Assembly (NCBI RefSeq): GCF_002802985.1
Contig: NZ_NVPT01000005.1
Coordinates: forward strand, 1-62,388
Direction of reading: 5' to 3'
Length of the DNA: 62,388 bases
Source of the DNA: Geodermatophilus chilensis
GTDB lineage: Bacteria > Actinomycetota > Actinomycetes > Mycobacteriales > Geodermatophilaceae
Both the position numbers and the translations under genes were made by a program. The notes beneath the pieces are model-generated. The model was not told the origin of the DNA and did no database searches. It saw nothing but the letters and a program-made list of their open reading frames with translations. Shown here piece by piece: positions 7,885 to 17,788 of this stretch (positions are counted from its first letter, which is position 1; each line of letters opens with the position of its first letter).

Positions 7885-10800
7885 GCCGGAGCGCCGTCGT
7901 CATGGGCCGTCGGCTTCCCGTTTCCGGTTATCCATGACGCCATGATGGCGAGCAGTTCGTCGAGGTCGACGGGCTTGGTGACGTAGTCGGTAGCGCCCGC
8001 GGCCAGGCTGGACTCCCGGTCCCCGGGCATCGCCTTCGCCGTCAGGAACACGATCGGTAGCTTCTGCCACTGCGGGAGGGCCCGGATCCGGCGGGTGGTC
8101 GCGTTGCCGTCGAGGTCGGGCATCATCGCGTCCATCAGCACGACCCGGACCTCCGGGTGCTCGGTGAGCAGGGCGATGCCGTCGAGGCCGTTGTCGGCGT
8201 AGAGGACCTCGAGGCCGTGCATCTCGAGCGCGCTGGTGAGGGCGAAGACGTTGCGCACGTCGTCGTCGACGATGAGCACCGTGGTCCCGGACAGGTCCGG
8301 CGCCGGATGCACCGTTGACGGCGCAGCGGCCCGCAGGATGGGCTCGCCTCGGTCTGCGCCGTCCGGCGGCGCTTCGGACGGGCGCCGGGCCGGGACGCCG
8401 GACGCCGCCGGGGTGGTGACCGGGCAGTCGTCGGGCAGGAACAGGGTGAACACCGACCCGGCGCCCGGCTCGGACGACACCTCGATCTTGCCGCCGAGCA
8501 GCCCGGCCAGCTCCTTGGAGATCGACAGGCCCAGCCCGGTGCCCCCGTACTTGCGGCTGGTGGTGCCATCGGCCTGCTGGAACGCCTCGAAGATCATCGC
8601 CAACTTCTCGCCCGGGATCCCGATCCCGGTGTCGCGCACCGCGAACGTGACGACTGAGCGGGCGCCGTCGAGCGAGGGCACCCCGTGGAGCGTGCGGGGT
8701 GGCGCCAAGCCGACCTCAAGCGTGACGCTGCCGGCGTCGGTGAACTTGACGGCGTTAGCCAGGAGGTTGCGCAGGATCTGGTGCAGCCGTTGGGCGTCGG
8801 TGGTGATCGACGCGGGCGCCTCCGCCGCCGTCTCGACGCGCAGTTCGAGGCCCTTGTCCTCGGCCTGGACGCCGAACGCCTGCTCCACCTCGGCGCACAC
8901 GTCGGCGAGCTGCACCGGGGCGGGGTGGATGTCCACCCGGCCGGCCTCGATCTTGGACAGGTCGAGGATGTCTTCGATCAGGCGCAGCAGCTCCGTCGCG
9001 GATGCGTGGATCGTCCTGGCGAACTCAGTCTGCTTCGGGGTCAGGTTCGCGTCCCGGTTGTCCGCGAGCAGCCGCGAGAGCAACAGCAGCGAGTTTAGCG
9101 GGGTGCGCAGCTCGTGGCTCATGTTCGCCAGGAACTCCGACTTGTACTGGTTGGCCAGCGCGAGCTGCTGCGCCTTCTCCTCGACCCCGCGCCGTGCCGC
9201 GTCGATCTCCATGTTCTTGAGCTCGACGTTGCGGTTCTGCTCGGACAGCTGCAGCGCCTTCTCCTCCAGCTCGGCGTTGGTGCGCTGCAGCTCGGCGGAC
9301 TGGTCCTGCAGCTCCGTGGTCAGCCGCTGGGACTGCGCGAGCAGCTGCTCGGTGCGTCGGCCGGCCTGGATGGTCGCGAGCGCGACGCCGATCGTGGTGA
9401 CCAGCCGCTCCAGGAAAGTCAGATGCAGCGCCGAGAACGGCGTGGTCGCGCCGAGCTCGATCACCCCCAGCGACTCGCCCTCGAACAGGACGGGGAGCAC
9501 GACGATCGCGCCGGCCGCGGCGGTACCGGTCCCGGAGCGCACATCCAGGTAGCCCAGGGGCAGGTCGGTGACGACGATGCTCTGCTTGCTCATCGCGGCC
9601 TGGCCGACCAGGCCCTCCCCGAAGCGGTACTCCTGCGGCGGATCCTGGAGCGGGACCGCGTACCCAGCGCACATCACCCAGCGGGCCGGGGCGCTCGCTT
9701 CCGCGAGGTCAGCGGGATCGGCGGCCAGGAAGAAGGTGCCGATCTGGGCCCCGACCAGTGGCGCGACCTCCTCCATGATCATCTGACCGACGTCGCCGAG
9801 GTCGCGCTGGCCCTGCAGCAGGCCCCCGATGCGAGCGAGGTTGGAGTCCAGCCAGCCCTGCCCGGCGTTCTCCGCGGTGGTCTCGCGCAGCGCCGCGATC
9901 ATCTGGTTGATGTTGTCCTTGAGCTCGGCGACCTCGCCGAGCGCCGCGACCTGGATCTGCTGGGTGAGGTCGCCGCGCGCCACCGCGGTCGACACCGCCG
10001 AGATCGCGCGCAGCTGCGTCGTCAGCGTGCCGGCCAGCTGGTTGACGCTCTCGGTCAGGTCCCGCCAGGTTCCCGACACTCCGCGCACCTGCGCCTGCCC
10101 GCCCAGCTTGCCCTCGGTACCCACCTCGCGGGCCACCCGGGTCACCTCGGCGGCGAACGAGGAGAGCTGGTCGACCATCGTGTTGACCGTCGACTTCAGC
10201 TCCAGGATCTCTCCGCGGGCGTCCACGGTGATCTTCTGGCTCAGGTCGCCCCGGGCCACCGCCGTGGTCACCTGGGCGATGTTGCGCACCTGTCCGGTCA
10301 GGTTCGACGCGAGCTGGTTGACGCTCTCGGTCAGGTCCCGCCAGGTGCCGGCGACACCCTTGACCTGCGCCTGCCCGCCGAGCTTGCCGTCGGTGCCCAC
10401 CTCGCGGGCCACCCGGGTCACCTCGTCGGCGAACGAGGAGAGCTGGTCGACCATGGTGTTCACCGTCGACTTCAGCTCCAGGATCTCCCCCCGCGCATCC
10501 ACGGTGATCTTCTGGCTCAGGTCGCCGCGCGCCACCGCCGTGGTCACCTGGGCGATGTTGCGCACCTGTCCGGTCAGGTTCGACGCGAGCTGGTTGACGT
10601 TCTCTGTCAGGTCCCGCCAGGTGCCCGACACCCCACGCACCTGCGCCTGCCCGCCGAGCTTGCCGTCGGTGCCCACCTCGCGGGCCACCCGGGTCACCTC
10701 GTCGGCGAACGAGGAGAGCTGGTCGACCATCGTGTTGACGGTCGACTTCAGCTCCAGGATCTCGCCGCGGGCGTCCACGGTGATCTTCTGGCTCAGGTCG

Positions 10801-12362
10801 CCGCGGGCCACGGCGGTGGTCACCTGGGCGATGTTGCGCACCTGCCCGGTCAGGTTCGACGCCATGTAGTTGACGTTGTCGGTGAGATTGCGCCAGGTGC
10901 CCGAGACGTTCGGCACCTGCGCCTGCCCGCCGAGCTTGCCCTCGGTGCCCACCTCGCGGGCCACCCGGGTTACCTCGTCGGCGAACGAGGAGAGCTGGTC
11001 GACCATGGTGTTCACCGTCGACTTCAGCTCCAGGATCTCCCCCCGCGCATCCACCGTGATCTTCTGGCTCAGGTCGCCCCGGGCCACCGCCGTGGTCACC
11101 TGGGCGATGTTGCGCACCTGCCCGGTCAGGTTCGACGCGAGCTGGTTGACGTTCTCTGTCAGGTCCCGCCAGGTGCCCGAGACGTTGGGCACCTGCGCCT
11201 GCCCGCCCAGCTGGCCCTCGATACCCACCTCGCGGGCCACCCGGGTCACCTCGTCGGCGAACGAGGAGAGCTGGTCGACCATCGTGTTGACCGTCGACTT
11301 CAGCTCCAGGATCTCCCCCCGCGCATCCACGGTGATCTTCTGGCTCAGGTCGCCGCGCGCCACTGCGGTGGCCACCTGCGCGATGCCGCGCACCTGCCCG
11401 GTGAGGTTGGCCGCCATCAGGTTCACCGCGTCAGTGAGGTTCTTCCAGGTGCCGGCCACGTCCGGCACCACGGCCTGCCCGCCCAGCCGGCCCTCGGTGC
11501 CCACCTCACGGGCCACCCGCGTCACCTCGTCGGCGAACAGCCGCAGCGTGTCGGTCAGCGAGTTGATCGTCTCGGCCAGCTCGGCGACCTCGCCCCGCGC
11601 CGATACGGTGATCTTGCGCGACAGGTCGCCCTCCGCGATGGCGGTGGCCGCCGAGGAGATCGAGCGCACCTGGTTGGTGAGGTTGCTCGCCATCGTGTTG
11701 ACGGAGTCGGTCAGCGCCCGCCAGGTGCCCGCGACGCCGCGCACGTCGGCCTGGCCGCCGAGCCGCCCCTCCGTGCCGACCTCCCGGGCCACCCGGGTCA
11801 CCTCGTCGGCGAACGAGGACAGCTGATCGACCATCCTGTTCACCGTGCTGCCGATGCGGCGGAACTCGCCGCGGAGCCTGCGGCCCTCGATCTCCAAGGC
11901 CATGTGCTGGGACAGGTCGCCCTCCGCGACCGCGTCGAGCACCCGGGCGATCTCGGCGGTGGGCGCGGCCAGATCGTCGATGAGTGCGTTCACGGCCTGC
12001 ACGCCCCCGGCCCACGCGCCGTCGTAGGACTCCTCGTCCAGCCGCTCGGACATTCGCCCCTCGCGCCCGACGACCCGGCTGATCCGCAGCAGGTCGCGGC
12101 TGTGCCGCTCCTGCAGCGCCACCAGTTCGTTGAACTGCTCGACCACCTCGCTCGCCGGCCCCTCGCGGCGAGCCAGGCGGACGTCGAAGCGGCCGCGACG
12201 CACCTGCGCCAGCCCATGGGCCAGCTCGGCCAGGAAAGCCCCGTCGTCGGCAGGAGCATCCTTGCCAGAAATGTCCACGGACACTGCCACGGGCCTCCCG
12301 GGGTCGGCGGAAACCTCCGGACGTGCGTGCCGTGTCGCCGTCATGACCGCCTCCACCTGCAC
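7881..12362 (-). CDS. Giant soluble hybrid histidine kinase: poly-HAMP, GAF, HisKA, HATPase, receiver
   Basis: 1,493 residues with no signal peptide or membrane helix, hence cytosolic. Residues about 50 to 830 hold a divergent first unit and then eight HAMP-type units at 92-residue spacing, each with A-x-GDLS and, between units, [11 protein letters not shown] and GTWRDLT motifs. This is the architecture of fungal group III (Nik1/Os-1) kinases and related bacterial proteins, where stacked HAMPs sense osmotic or cell stress. A GAF domain (about 850-1000) and a coiled coil ([20 protein letters not shown]) precede HisKA with phospho-His 1083 ([10 protein letters not shown]). ATP-binding boxes are [19 protein letters not shown] and [10 protein letters not shown] receiver (Asp 1411 in [13 protein letters not shown]) ends the protein. 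ATG at 12344 is an alternative start. It is coupled to the response regulator downstream. Confidence 0.93.
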   Translation of the reverse strand: MQVEAVMTATRHARPEVSADPGRPVAVSVDISGKDAPADDGAFLAELAHGLAQVRRGRFDVRLARREGPASEVVEQFNELVALQERHSRDLLRISRVVGREGRMSERLDEESYDGAWAGGVQAVNALIDDLAAPTAEIARVLDAVAEGDLSQHMALEIEGRRLRGEFRRIGSTVNRMVDQLSSFADEVTRVAREVGTEGRLGGQADVRGVAGTWRALTDSVNTMASNLTNQVRSISSAATAIAEGDLSRKITVSARGEVAELAETINSLTDTLRLFADEVTRVAREVGTEGRLGGQAVVPDVAGTWKNLTDAVNLMAANLTGQVRGIAQVATAVARGDLSQKITVDARGEILELKSTVNTMVDQLSSFADEVTRVAREVGIEGQLGGQAQVPNVSGTWRDLTENVNQLASNLTGQVRNIAQVTTAVARGDLSQKITVDARGEILELKSTVNTMVDQLSSFADEVTRVAREVGTEGKLGGQAQVPNVSGTWRNLTDNVNYMASNLTGQVRNIAQVTTAVARGDLSQKITVDARGEILELKSTVNTMVDQLSSFADEVTRVAREVGTDGKLGGQAQVRGVSGTWRDLTENVNQLASNLTGQVRNIAQVTTAVARGDLSQKITVDARGEILELKSTVNTMVDQLSSFADEVTRVAREVGTDGKLGGQAQVKGVAGTWRDLTESVNQLASNLTGQVRNIAQVTTAVARGDLSQKITVDARGEILELKSTVNTMVDQLSSFAAEVTRVAREVGTEGKLGGQAQVRGVSGTWRDLTESVNQLAGTLTTQLRAISAVSTAVARGDLTQQIQVAALGEVAELKDNINQMIAALRETTAENAGQGWLDSNLARIGGLLQGQRDLGDVGQMIMEEVAPLVGAQIGTFFLAADPADLAEASAPARWVMCAGYAVPLQDPPQEYRFGEGLVGQAAMSKQSIVVTDLPLGYLDVRSGTGTAAAGAIVVLPVLFEGESLGVIELGATTPFSALHLTFLERLVTTIGVALATIQAGRRTEQLLAQSQRLTTELQDQSAELQRTNAELEEKALQLSEQNRNVELKNMEIDAARRGVEEKAQQLALANQYKSEFLANMSHELRTPLNSLLLLSRLLADNRDANLTPKQTEFARTIHASATELLRLIEDILDLSKIEAGRVDIHPAPVQLADVCAEVEQAFGVQAEDKGLELRVETAAEAPASITTDAQRLHQILRNLLANAVKFTDAGSVTLEVGLAPPRTLHGVPSLDGARSVVTFAVRDTGIGIPGEKLAMIFEAFQQADGTTSRKYGGTGLGLSISKELAGLLGGKIEVSSEPGAGSVFTLFLPDDCPVTTPAASGVPARRPSEAPPDGADRGEPILRAAAPSTVHPAPDLSGTTVLIVDDDVRNVFALTSALEMHGLEVLYADNGLDGIALLTEHPEVRVVLMDAMMPDLDGNATTRRIRALPQWQKLPIVFLTAKAMPGDRESSLAAGATDYVTKPVDLDELLAIMASWITGNGKPTAHDDGAPA
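9960..11930 (-). repeat. Tandem 276-bp repeats encoding the HAMP array
   Basis: Eight units of 92 codons. The middle five or six (about 10140-11400) are nearly identical at DNA level, including synonymous positions, for example the block encoding [19 protein letters not shown]. Outer units are more divergent. Near-identity implies recent duplication or ongoing gene conversion. Confidence 0.85.
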
Positions 12363-12433
12363 TGTTATCGAGGCCGACGGCCTAAACGGCCGGCCTTGCT
12401 GGGCACCACCGGACCGCCTGCGAGACTGCAGGC
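12363..12433. promoter_or_regulatory. Divergent intergenic region between kinase and phosphatase genes
   Basis: Only 71 bp separate the two start codons, so both promoters must share or overlap this space and parts of the coding starts. No clear -35/-10 pair can be assigned by eye. Divergent sharing suggests co-regulation. Confidence 0.35.
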
Positions 12434-14503
12434 GTGCCCGTTCGACTCGAGCGGCGGATGAGCTTTCCGCCCGACATCCGATCGATCGGACGTGTCCGGC
12501 GGATTATTCACGACCTCCTGGCCGAGGTGGCGGACGCCGGAGACGGCTTCGGCGTGCCGGAGTTCGTCGACGACGTCGTGCTGTTGACCAGCGAGCTGTG
12601 CGAGAACGCCGTGCTGCACGCCGGCACCGCGTTCGACCTCGCGGTGATGGCCGACGACGACGAGGTCACCGTGGCCGTCACCGACCGCGGCCCGGGCGCG
12701 CTGGAGCTGCACCTGGCCGAACCGCGCCAGCGCTACGGGCGGGCCGCCACCCACGGTCGCGGCCTGTCCCTGATCGCGCGGCTGGCCACGACTTGGGGCA
12801 CCCGGCACGACGCCGGCGGCCGGCACACGGTGTGGTTCGCCCTCGCCCGGCGGCCAGGATCCGTCCCCGAGCCCGCGACCGACCCGGCGCCCGAACACGA
12901 GCGCACCTGGTCCGCGGCAGAGCAAGGCCGCTGGCTGCTGCACGTGCCAGCCTCCCTCGCTCGACGCCTCGCCCCCGTCGACCTGGTCCGGGAGCTTGCC
13001 GGCCGGCTGCGTGACATCGTCGACGCCGCGGCCGTCGTCGTCGAGGTCGACCGCGGCGACGGCTCCGGGGCCAGCGAGCTGGCGCGGGCCGGTGCTCCCC
13101 CGGCTGACGGCGCCCTCGCGCCCGGGAGCGCCCTCAGCGTGCCGCTGCCGACCACGACCGGCCTGCACGGCACCATCCGGCTCATCCTGCGCGAGGGGGC
13201 CGACGCGGCACGCGCCCGGGAGCTGACCGAGCTGATCGCCGGGCGGATCGCCATCACCGCCGAGTCGCAGTGGCTGCACGACGTGGATCAGCGCCGCCGG
13301 GCGTGGACCACCTATCTGGCCGAGGCCAGCGAGCTGCTCGGCCAGTCCCTCGACCTCGAGCTGACGGTCGCGCTCGTGCCGCAGCTAGTGGTGCCGCGGC
13401 TGGGGACGTGGTGCGCGGTGCTGCTGCCGGAGCCATCGCGACGGCTGCGCCTGGCCGCGATCGCGCATGCTGACGAGGACCGGCTGCCGGAGCTGCGCGC
13501 GGTGCTCGACCCCGACGCCGTGCCGGGTCCCCCGCCGCAGCTGCGCGCCCGGCTCGCGGCGGCTCACCGGGATGCCCCGCCGTCCTGGTTCTCCGACCCT
13601 GCGGATGGTGTCGCGATCGCGCTGCGGGCTGGCGGGGCCTCGACCGGGGTGCTGCTGGTAGGTCGCCCCGCAGGCCGCCCGCACACCCCCGAGGACCTGC
13701 TGTTGATCGACGACCTCGCCCGACGCGCCGCCCTGGCAATCCACAACGCCCAGACCGTCGGCGAGCACGTGCGGGTGTCCCAGACGCTGCAGGCAGCCCT
13801 GCTGCCCCGCGCCCTGCCGCAGGTACCGCAGATCGACTTCGCCGCGGAATACCTGCCCTCGAGCACCGGGGCGGACGTGGGCGGCGACTTCTACGACGTG
13901 GTCGAGGTCGACCCGGAGCGATGGCTCGTCACCATCGGCGACGTGTGCGGCAAGGGCGCCCGGGCCGCGGCCCGCACCGGTCTGGTCCGCGATGTGCTCA
14001 GAGCGCTCGTGCGGGAGGGCCGCCCGCTGGTGGGGGCCATCGAGATGCTCAACGACGTCATGGTGGAGGCTGCCGACCCGCAGCAGTTCTGCACACTCGC
14101 GGCGGTGATGCTGAGCCGGGAAAGGCACGAGGGGCGGTCCGCGGTCGCGGTGGAGCTCGTGCTGGCCGGGCACGCCCAACCGGTCGTGGTCCGCGCCGAC
14201 GGCTCTGCCGAGCTGATCGGCCGGTTCGGCACCGCGCTGGGCCTGTTCGAGACCGTGGACCTGCACTGCACCCGGCACTTGCTGGCCACCGGCGAGACGC
14301 TGCTGCTCTACACCGACGGCGTCACCGAGTGCCGGCGTGGCCCGGAGCAGTTCGATGAGAACCGGCTGCTCGAGGCGGCTGCCGCCGCGTCCGGCACGAG
14401 CGCTGCGCGGCTCGTGGCGACCGTGCGCGAGGCCGTCCAGCGCTTCGCCTCCGACCTCTGCAGCGACGACATGGCCCTGCTCGCCGTCCGTGCCGAGCCC
14501 TAG
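12434..14503 (+). CDS. RsbW-type kinase domain fused to GAF and SpoIIE/PP2C phosphatase
   Basis: 689 residues from GTG 12434; ATG at 12458 (MSFPPD) is an alternative. Residues 1 to 140 are an anti-sigma-type HATPase: N-box ELCENAVLHAG (E54, N58), VTDRGPG and GRGLSLI. A poorly conserved middle contains a GAF-like domain (about 290-430). Residues 450 to 689 form a PPM/SpoIIE Ser/Thr phosphatase: LQAALLPRALP, GADVGGDFYDV (D485 the first metal ligand), IGDVCGKG, LLLYTDGVTE and the final SDDMALLAV. Such proteins act in partner switching, dephosphorylating anti-anti-sigma factors while the HATPase domain may phosphorylate or bind them. No STAS protein or sigma-B-type gene is in the window, so targets must be elsewhere. 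Divergent from the poly-HAMP kinase. Confidence 0.92.
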   Translation: MPVRLERRMSFPPDIRSIGRVRRIIHDLLAEVADAGDGFGVPEFVDDVVLLTSELCENAVLHAGTAFDLAVMADDDEVTVAVTDRGPGALELHLAEPRQRYGRAATHGRGLSLIARLATTWGTRHDAGGRHTVWFALARRPGSVPEPATDPAPEHERTWSAAEQGRWLLHVPASLARRLAPVDLVRELAGRLRDIVDAAAVVVEVDRGDGSGASELARAGAPPADGALAPGSALSVPLPTTTGLHGTIRLILREGADAARARELTELIAGRIAITAESQWLHDVDQRRRAWTTYLAEASELLGQSLDLELTVALVPQLVVPRLGTWCAVLLPEPSRRLRLAAIAHADEDRLPELRAVLDPDAVPGPPPQLRARLAAAHRDAPPSWFSDPADGVAIALRAGGASTGVLLVGRPAGRPHTPEDLLLIDDLARRAALAIHNAQTVGEHVRVSQTLQAALLPRALPQVPQIDFAAEYLPSSTGADVGGDFYDVVEVDPERWLVTIGDVCGKGARAAARTGLVRDVLRALVREGRPLVGAIEMLNDVMVEAADPQQFCTLAAVMLSRERHEGRSAVAVELVLAGHAQPVVVRADGSAELIGRFGTALGLFETVDLHCTRHLLATGETLLLYTDGVTECRRGPEQFDENRLLEAAAAASGTSAARLVATVREAVQRFASDLCSDDMALLAVRAEP

Positions 14504-15032
14504 CCAAGCCAAACGGCCCTCGCCACCACGATCGACCGCGCATGAGAGGGCCGGCGACGTCATCGGCGGCTTCGCCACCTGGTCCGCCGCCGGCCTGCCT
14601 ACAACAGTCGGCAGCGCCGCCCCATGAGCCGCTGCCGGACGGCGCTCGACGGAGCGATCGACAGCCGTCCGGGGGCATGGCGGACCAGGGTCTCTCCACC
14701 GAACCGGCATGCGGCTCGTTGGCACCGCCAATGACGAAGACAGGTGACGTGCGAAGGGTCCTGGGTCACGGAACCGCGTAGTTGATCCCGCCCTCCATCC
14801 GGGCACGACGGCCGCGGCCTTGAGCATTAGCGCGCCGATGTACACAAGTGCAGCCCTGGCCGTCGCGAACCCCGTCGGCGGCAGAGGCACGCCGAAGGCA
14901 CGGTGAAGGGCAGAGAAAGCTGTGACCAGCGGAAAGAGACGCTGGGGAACCTAGCCTTCCAAGCTGCCATGCGGGTTCCCGTCACCCGCTCCACCGCACT
15001 CACGGAGGTCAGGGTCACGCTCCCCTCGGCGC
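14504..15032. other. Gene-free stretch containing the right tRNA-Gly fragment
   Basis: 529 bp between the phosphatase and helR-like 3' ends. No open frame with protein character is seen. It contains the tRNA-derived repeat at 14953-14992 and marks the change from accessory DNA to the conserved chromosome. Confidence 0.55.
14953..14992 (+). repeat. Degenerate 3' half of tRNA-Gly(TCC): probable att-site remnant (right)
   Basis: Starts with AGCCTTCCAAGCTG, the same base of the tRNA as the copy at 4268, then TGCGGGTT and CCCGTCACCCGCTCC. Compared with 4268-4313 it lacks about four bases of the T-loop (GATT) and has changes just after the anticodon stem. The two copies are direct repeats bounding 10.7 kb. 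Confidence 0.7.
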
Positions 15033-17195
15033 TCAGGACCTCGTGAGGACGACGAGTCGCTGGGTCGCGCGGGTCATCGCGACGTAGCGGTCGACCGCTC
15101 CCTCGACGCCCGTACCGAACGACTGGGGATCGACGAGGACGACCAGGTCGAACTCGAGCCCCTTCGCCAGCTCCGGGGTCAGCGACCGGACGCGGGACCC
15201 CGCCCGGAACCCTGCCCGGAACGTGGCATCGCCGATGACGCAGGCGGTGCCCTCGGCGTGCGCGGCGAGCCAGGCGTCGAGGATCGACCCCAGGTCCGAC
15301 AGAGATCCGTGCACGATGGGGACGCCGCTGCTGCGGACGGAGGTCGGCACGTTGGCGTCCGGGAGCACGGCCCGGATGACCGGCTCGGCCTCGGTCATGA
15401 CCTCCTCCGGCGTCCGGTAGTTGACGCTCAGGGAGGCCATGGTGATCTCGCGGAGCCCGATCCGCTCGAGCCGTTCCCGCCACGACTCCGGGAACCCGTG
15501 CCGGGCCTGAGCGCGGTCCCCGACGATGGTGAAGCTCCGGGACGGGCAGCGGAGCAGCAGCATCTGCCACTCCGCGTCGGTCAGCTCCTGGGCCTCGTCG
15601 ACGACGACGTGCGCGAACGGGCCGGCGAGCAGGTCCGGGTCGGCGGTGGACAGCGCGGCCTCGTCGACCAGGGCGTCCCGGAGGTCGTGATGGCGCAGGC
15701 TCGTCATCAGCAGCAGCTCGGAGTCGTCGGTCGCGATCAGGTCATCGATGACGTCGGCCATGCGCGCGCGCTGGGCGGCGACGGCGGCGTCGTGCCGTCG
15801 CTTGCGCCGTGAGGTCTCCGGGTCGCCGAGCCGCTGCCGTGCGGCGTCCAGCAGCGGCAGGTCCGACACCGTCCAGGCCCGAGGGCCGTCGCGCTGCAGG
15901 GCCCGGACCTCCTCGGGGCTCAGCCACGGAGCGCACCTCCGCAGGTAGGCCGGTACCGACCACAGGTCGCCGACGACGTCCCCCGCGTCGAGCAGCGGCC
16001 AGGCGCGGTTGAAGGCCGAGAGCAGCTCCCGGTTCCGCAGCAGCGACCTCCGGAGCAGGTCGGCCGGGACGTCGTCGTCGTGCTCATCCCCCAGGATCGC
16101 GAGCAGCTGCTCCCAGACCTGGTCGCGCGCCTCGTTGTGCGGCGTCCCGGGGTCCGGCGCCTCGAACGCCTCGGCCCAGTCGTCGGCGCTCAGCCGGACG
16201 TCGGACCACGGGGTCTCGACCGTCATGGGCTCGGTGGGTGGCTCCTCGTAGAACCGGACGGCCGCCTCGATCGCCGCCACCAGGTCCGCGGACGACTTCA
16301 GCCGGGCCACAGTCGGGTCGGCCTCGACCGCTGCTGCGGCCCCCTCGGGGACGAGATCCCGCAGGGTGCAGGTCTGCACGCCCTCCTCCCCGAGGCTGGG
16401 GAGGACGTCGGCGACGTAGGCCAGGTAGGGCTGGTGCGGACCGACGAAGAGCACGCCGCCCCGGTGGTGTCCGAGGCGGGGGTCGGAGTAGAGGAGGTAG
16501 GCGGCGCGGTGCAGGGCGACGACGGTCTTCCCGGTGCCCGGACCGCCGTCGACGACGAGTGCACCGCGGGACCCCGCCCGGATGATGGCGTCCTGGTCGG
16601 CCTGGATGGTGCCGAGCACGTCCCGCATCCGGCTCGACCGGGTGCTGCCCAGGCCGGCGATGAAGGCCGACTGGTCGTCGAGCGCGGCCGCGTGCCCGAC
16701 CAGCCCGTCTGGGGTGAAGACCTCGTCCCAGTAGTCGCTGATCCGGCCGCGGGTCCAGCGGTACCTACGGCGGCTCGCCAGGCCCATCGGGTGGCCGTGG
16801 GTCGCTCCGAAGAACGGCTCGGCCGCGGGGGACCGCCAGTCCAGCAGCAGCCGACGGCCCGCGCCGTCCGTGAGGCCGAGCCGTCCGACGTACACGGGCT
16901 CGGGGTCGTCCGCGCGGACGACGTGACCGAGGCACAGGTCCAGCCCGAAGCGACGCAGGGTGCGCAGGCGGGAGGTCAGCCGGTGGACCTCCAGGTCCCG
17001 GTCCAGCGCCTCCTGGCCCGTGCCGCCGGGCGCCTTGCGCTCGGCGGCGAGGCGGTCGGACAGGTCGGCGATCGACTGCTCGAGGCTCGCCGCGAGAGCC
17101 GCGAAGTGCTGCTCGTCACCGGCGATCAGCGCCGGGTCGGCCTTGGCCGCGAGGTGCTCGGGGAGGTCGAACGCGCTGGTGGTCAGGGTTGCCAC
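15033..17195 (-). CDS. helR: HelR/HelD-type RNA polymerase recycling motor ATPase
   Basis: 720 residues, UvrD/Rep-like superfamily 1 ATPase of the HelD class. An N-terminal coiled-coil arm (residues about 25 to 85) is followed by the family block LLLDWRSPAAEPFF and Walker A GGPGTGKT at 217-224. Walker B is VDEAQELTDAEW, motif III-like IVGDRAQARHG, and motif V/VI SVNYRTPEE and YVAMTRATQRLVVL. HelD-class proteins insert arms into RNA polymerase channels and release stalled enzyme; the HelR branch displaces rifamycins and gives tolerance. Assignment to HelR rather than HelD rests on the palindrome at 17337-17355, which resembles the rifamycin-associated element upstream of such genes. Confidence 0.88.
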   Translation of the reverse strand: MATLTTSAFDLPEHLAAKADPALIAGDEQHFAALAASLEQSIADLSDRLAAERKAPGGTGQEALDRDLEVHRLTSRLRTLRRFGLDLCLGHVVRADDPEPVYVGRLGLTDGAGRRLLLDWRSPAAEPFFGATHGHPMGLASRRRYRWTRGRISDYWDEVFTPDGLVGHAAALDDQSAFIAGLGSTRSSRMRDVLGTIQADQDAIIRAGSRGALVVDGGPGTGKTVVALHRAAYLLYSDPRLGHHRGGVLFVGPHQPYLAYVADVLPSLGEEGVQTCTLRDLVPEGAAAAVEADPTVARLKSSADLVAAIEAAVRFYEEPPTEPMTVETPWSDVRLSADDWAEAFEAPDPGTPHNEARDQVWEQLLAILGDEHDDDVPADLLRRSLLRNRELLSAFNRAWPLLDAGDVVGDLWSVPAYLRRCAPWLSPEEVRALQRDGPRAWTVSDLPLLDAARQRLGDPETSRRKRRHDAAVAAQRARMADVIDDLIATDDSELLLMTSLRHHDLRDALVDEAALSTADPDLLAGPFAHVVVDEAQELTDAEWQMLLLRCPSRSFTIVGDRAQARHGFPESWRERLERIGLREITMASLSVNYRTPEEVMTEAEPVIRAVLPDANVPTSVRSSGVPIVHGSLSDLGSILDAWLAAHAEGTACVIGDATFRAGFRAGSRVRSLTPELAKGLEFDLVVLVDPQSFGTGVEGAVDRYVAMTRATQRLVVLTRS

Positions 17196-17336
17196 GTCGT
17201 CAACTCCGATCTCGGGTCGCTCGCGACCGTTGCGCGCAGCACGGCGTACGGCCCGGACCCGGTGGCCATGACGAGCGGTGCGCGACTCCGATCCCCGTGG
17301 GATCCGGCCTCGGCCGGCGATTCTGCGGCCCTCCCC

Positions 17337-17355
17337 GGGTCTTGCCGCAAGACCC
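17337..17355 (-). promoter_or_regulatory. Rifamycin-associated-element-like palindrome upstream of helR
   Basis: A 19-bp perfect inverted repeat around one base; on the minus strand GGGTCTTGCGGCAAGACCC. The 11-bp core CTTGCGGCAAG is identical to the core of the rifamycin-associated element as I remember it (GGGGCTTGCGGCAAGGCCC). It lies about 140 bp before the helR start, just downstream of an AT-containing GCTATAGC (17363-17370) that could be a -10 region. Inferred role: rifamycin-responsive control of helR. The rest of 17196-17518 shows no gene. Confidence 0.75.
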
Positions 17356-17518
17356 CAGGTGCGCTATAGCGTGAGAGAAGGGAGTCCCCCCGTCCGCGGT
17401 CGACGCACCAGCGGCCGACGCGCGCCTGCCTCCCGACGTCGAGCCCTGGGCAGGGTCGTGTCCCGCGAGACAGGGCCGTCATCCGTCGGACGGCTGGGGA
17501 CGGGCTGCGAGCCGGCGG

Positions 17519-17788
17519 TCAGCCGGCGCGACCGGACTGGGTGTCGTCGCCCAGCAGGTGTTCGCGGACAAGGGTCCGCGGGTGGTACTGCCGCAGGTCC
17601 CCGAGTCGACCGAGGTCGTCGCCCAGCTCCTCCTCCAGCCGGCCTCGGACGCCGGTCACGGCCGACCGCACCCGCTGAAGGCCGGCGGCGGACTCCCTGG
17701 CCAGGTCGGGCAACCGGTCGGGCCCGAACACGAACAGGGCGGCGAGAGCCAGGACGATGATCTCGCCCCAGCCGATCGAACTGAACAC
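17519..17788 (-). CDS. tatB: Sec-independent protein translocase subunit TatB
   Basis: 89 residues. A short N-terminal hydrophobic helix (IGWGEIIVLALAALFVFGPDRLP) is followed by an amphipathic helix (DLARESAAGLQRVRSAVTGVRGRLEEELGDD), the TatA/B fold. FGP(D)RLP is the TatA/B hinge; the Glu in the first helix (GWGEI) and longer acidic tail favour TatB over TatA. It is short for TatB. It follows, 90 bp away on the same strand, the gene for a twin-arginine-signal phosphatase, so the pair joins a Tat substrate and a Tat component. tatA and tatC are not in the window. Confidence 0.85.
   Translation of the reverse strand: MFSSIGWGEIIVLALAALFVFGPDRLPDLARESAAGLQRVRSAVTGVRGRLEEELGDDLGRLGDLRQYHPRTLVREHLLGDDTQSGRAG

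Noticed and set aside
9960..11930. Regularly spaced repeats resembling a CRISPR array
   Set aside because: Unit length is 276 bp, fully coding in one frame, and encodes HAMP domains; there are no short repeats with unique spacers.
9114..12461. Very long plus-strand open frame over the kinase gene
   Set aside because: Antisense shadow of a G+C-rich repetitive gene; its sequence is His/Gln/Arg/Gly-rich and has no domain, while the minus strand encodes a clear hybrid kinase.
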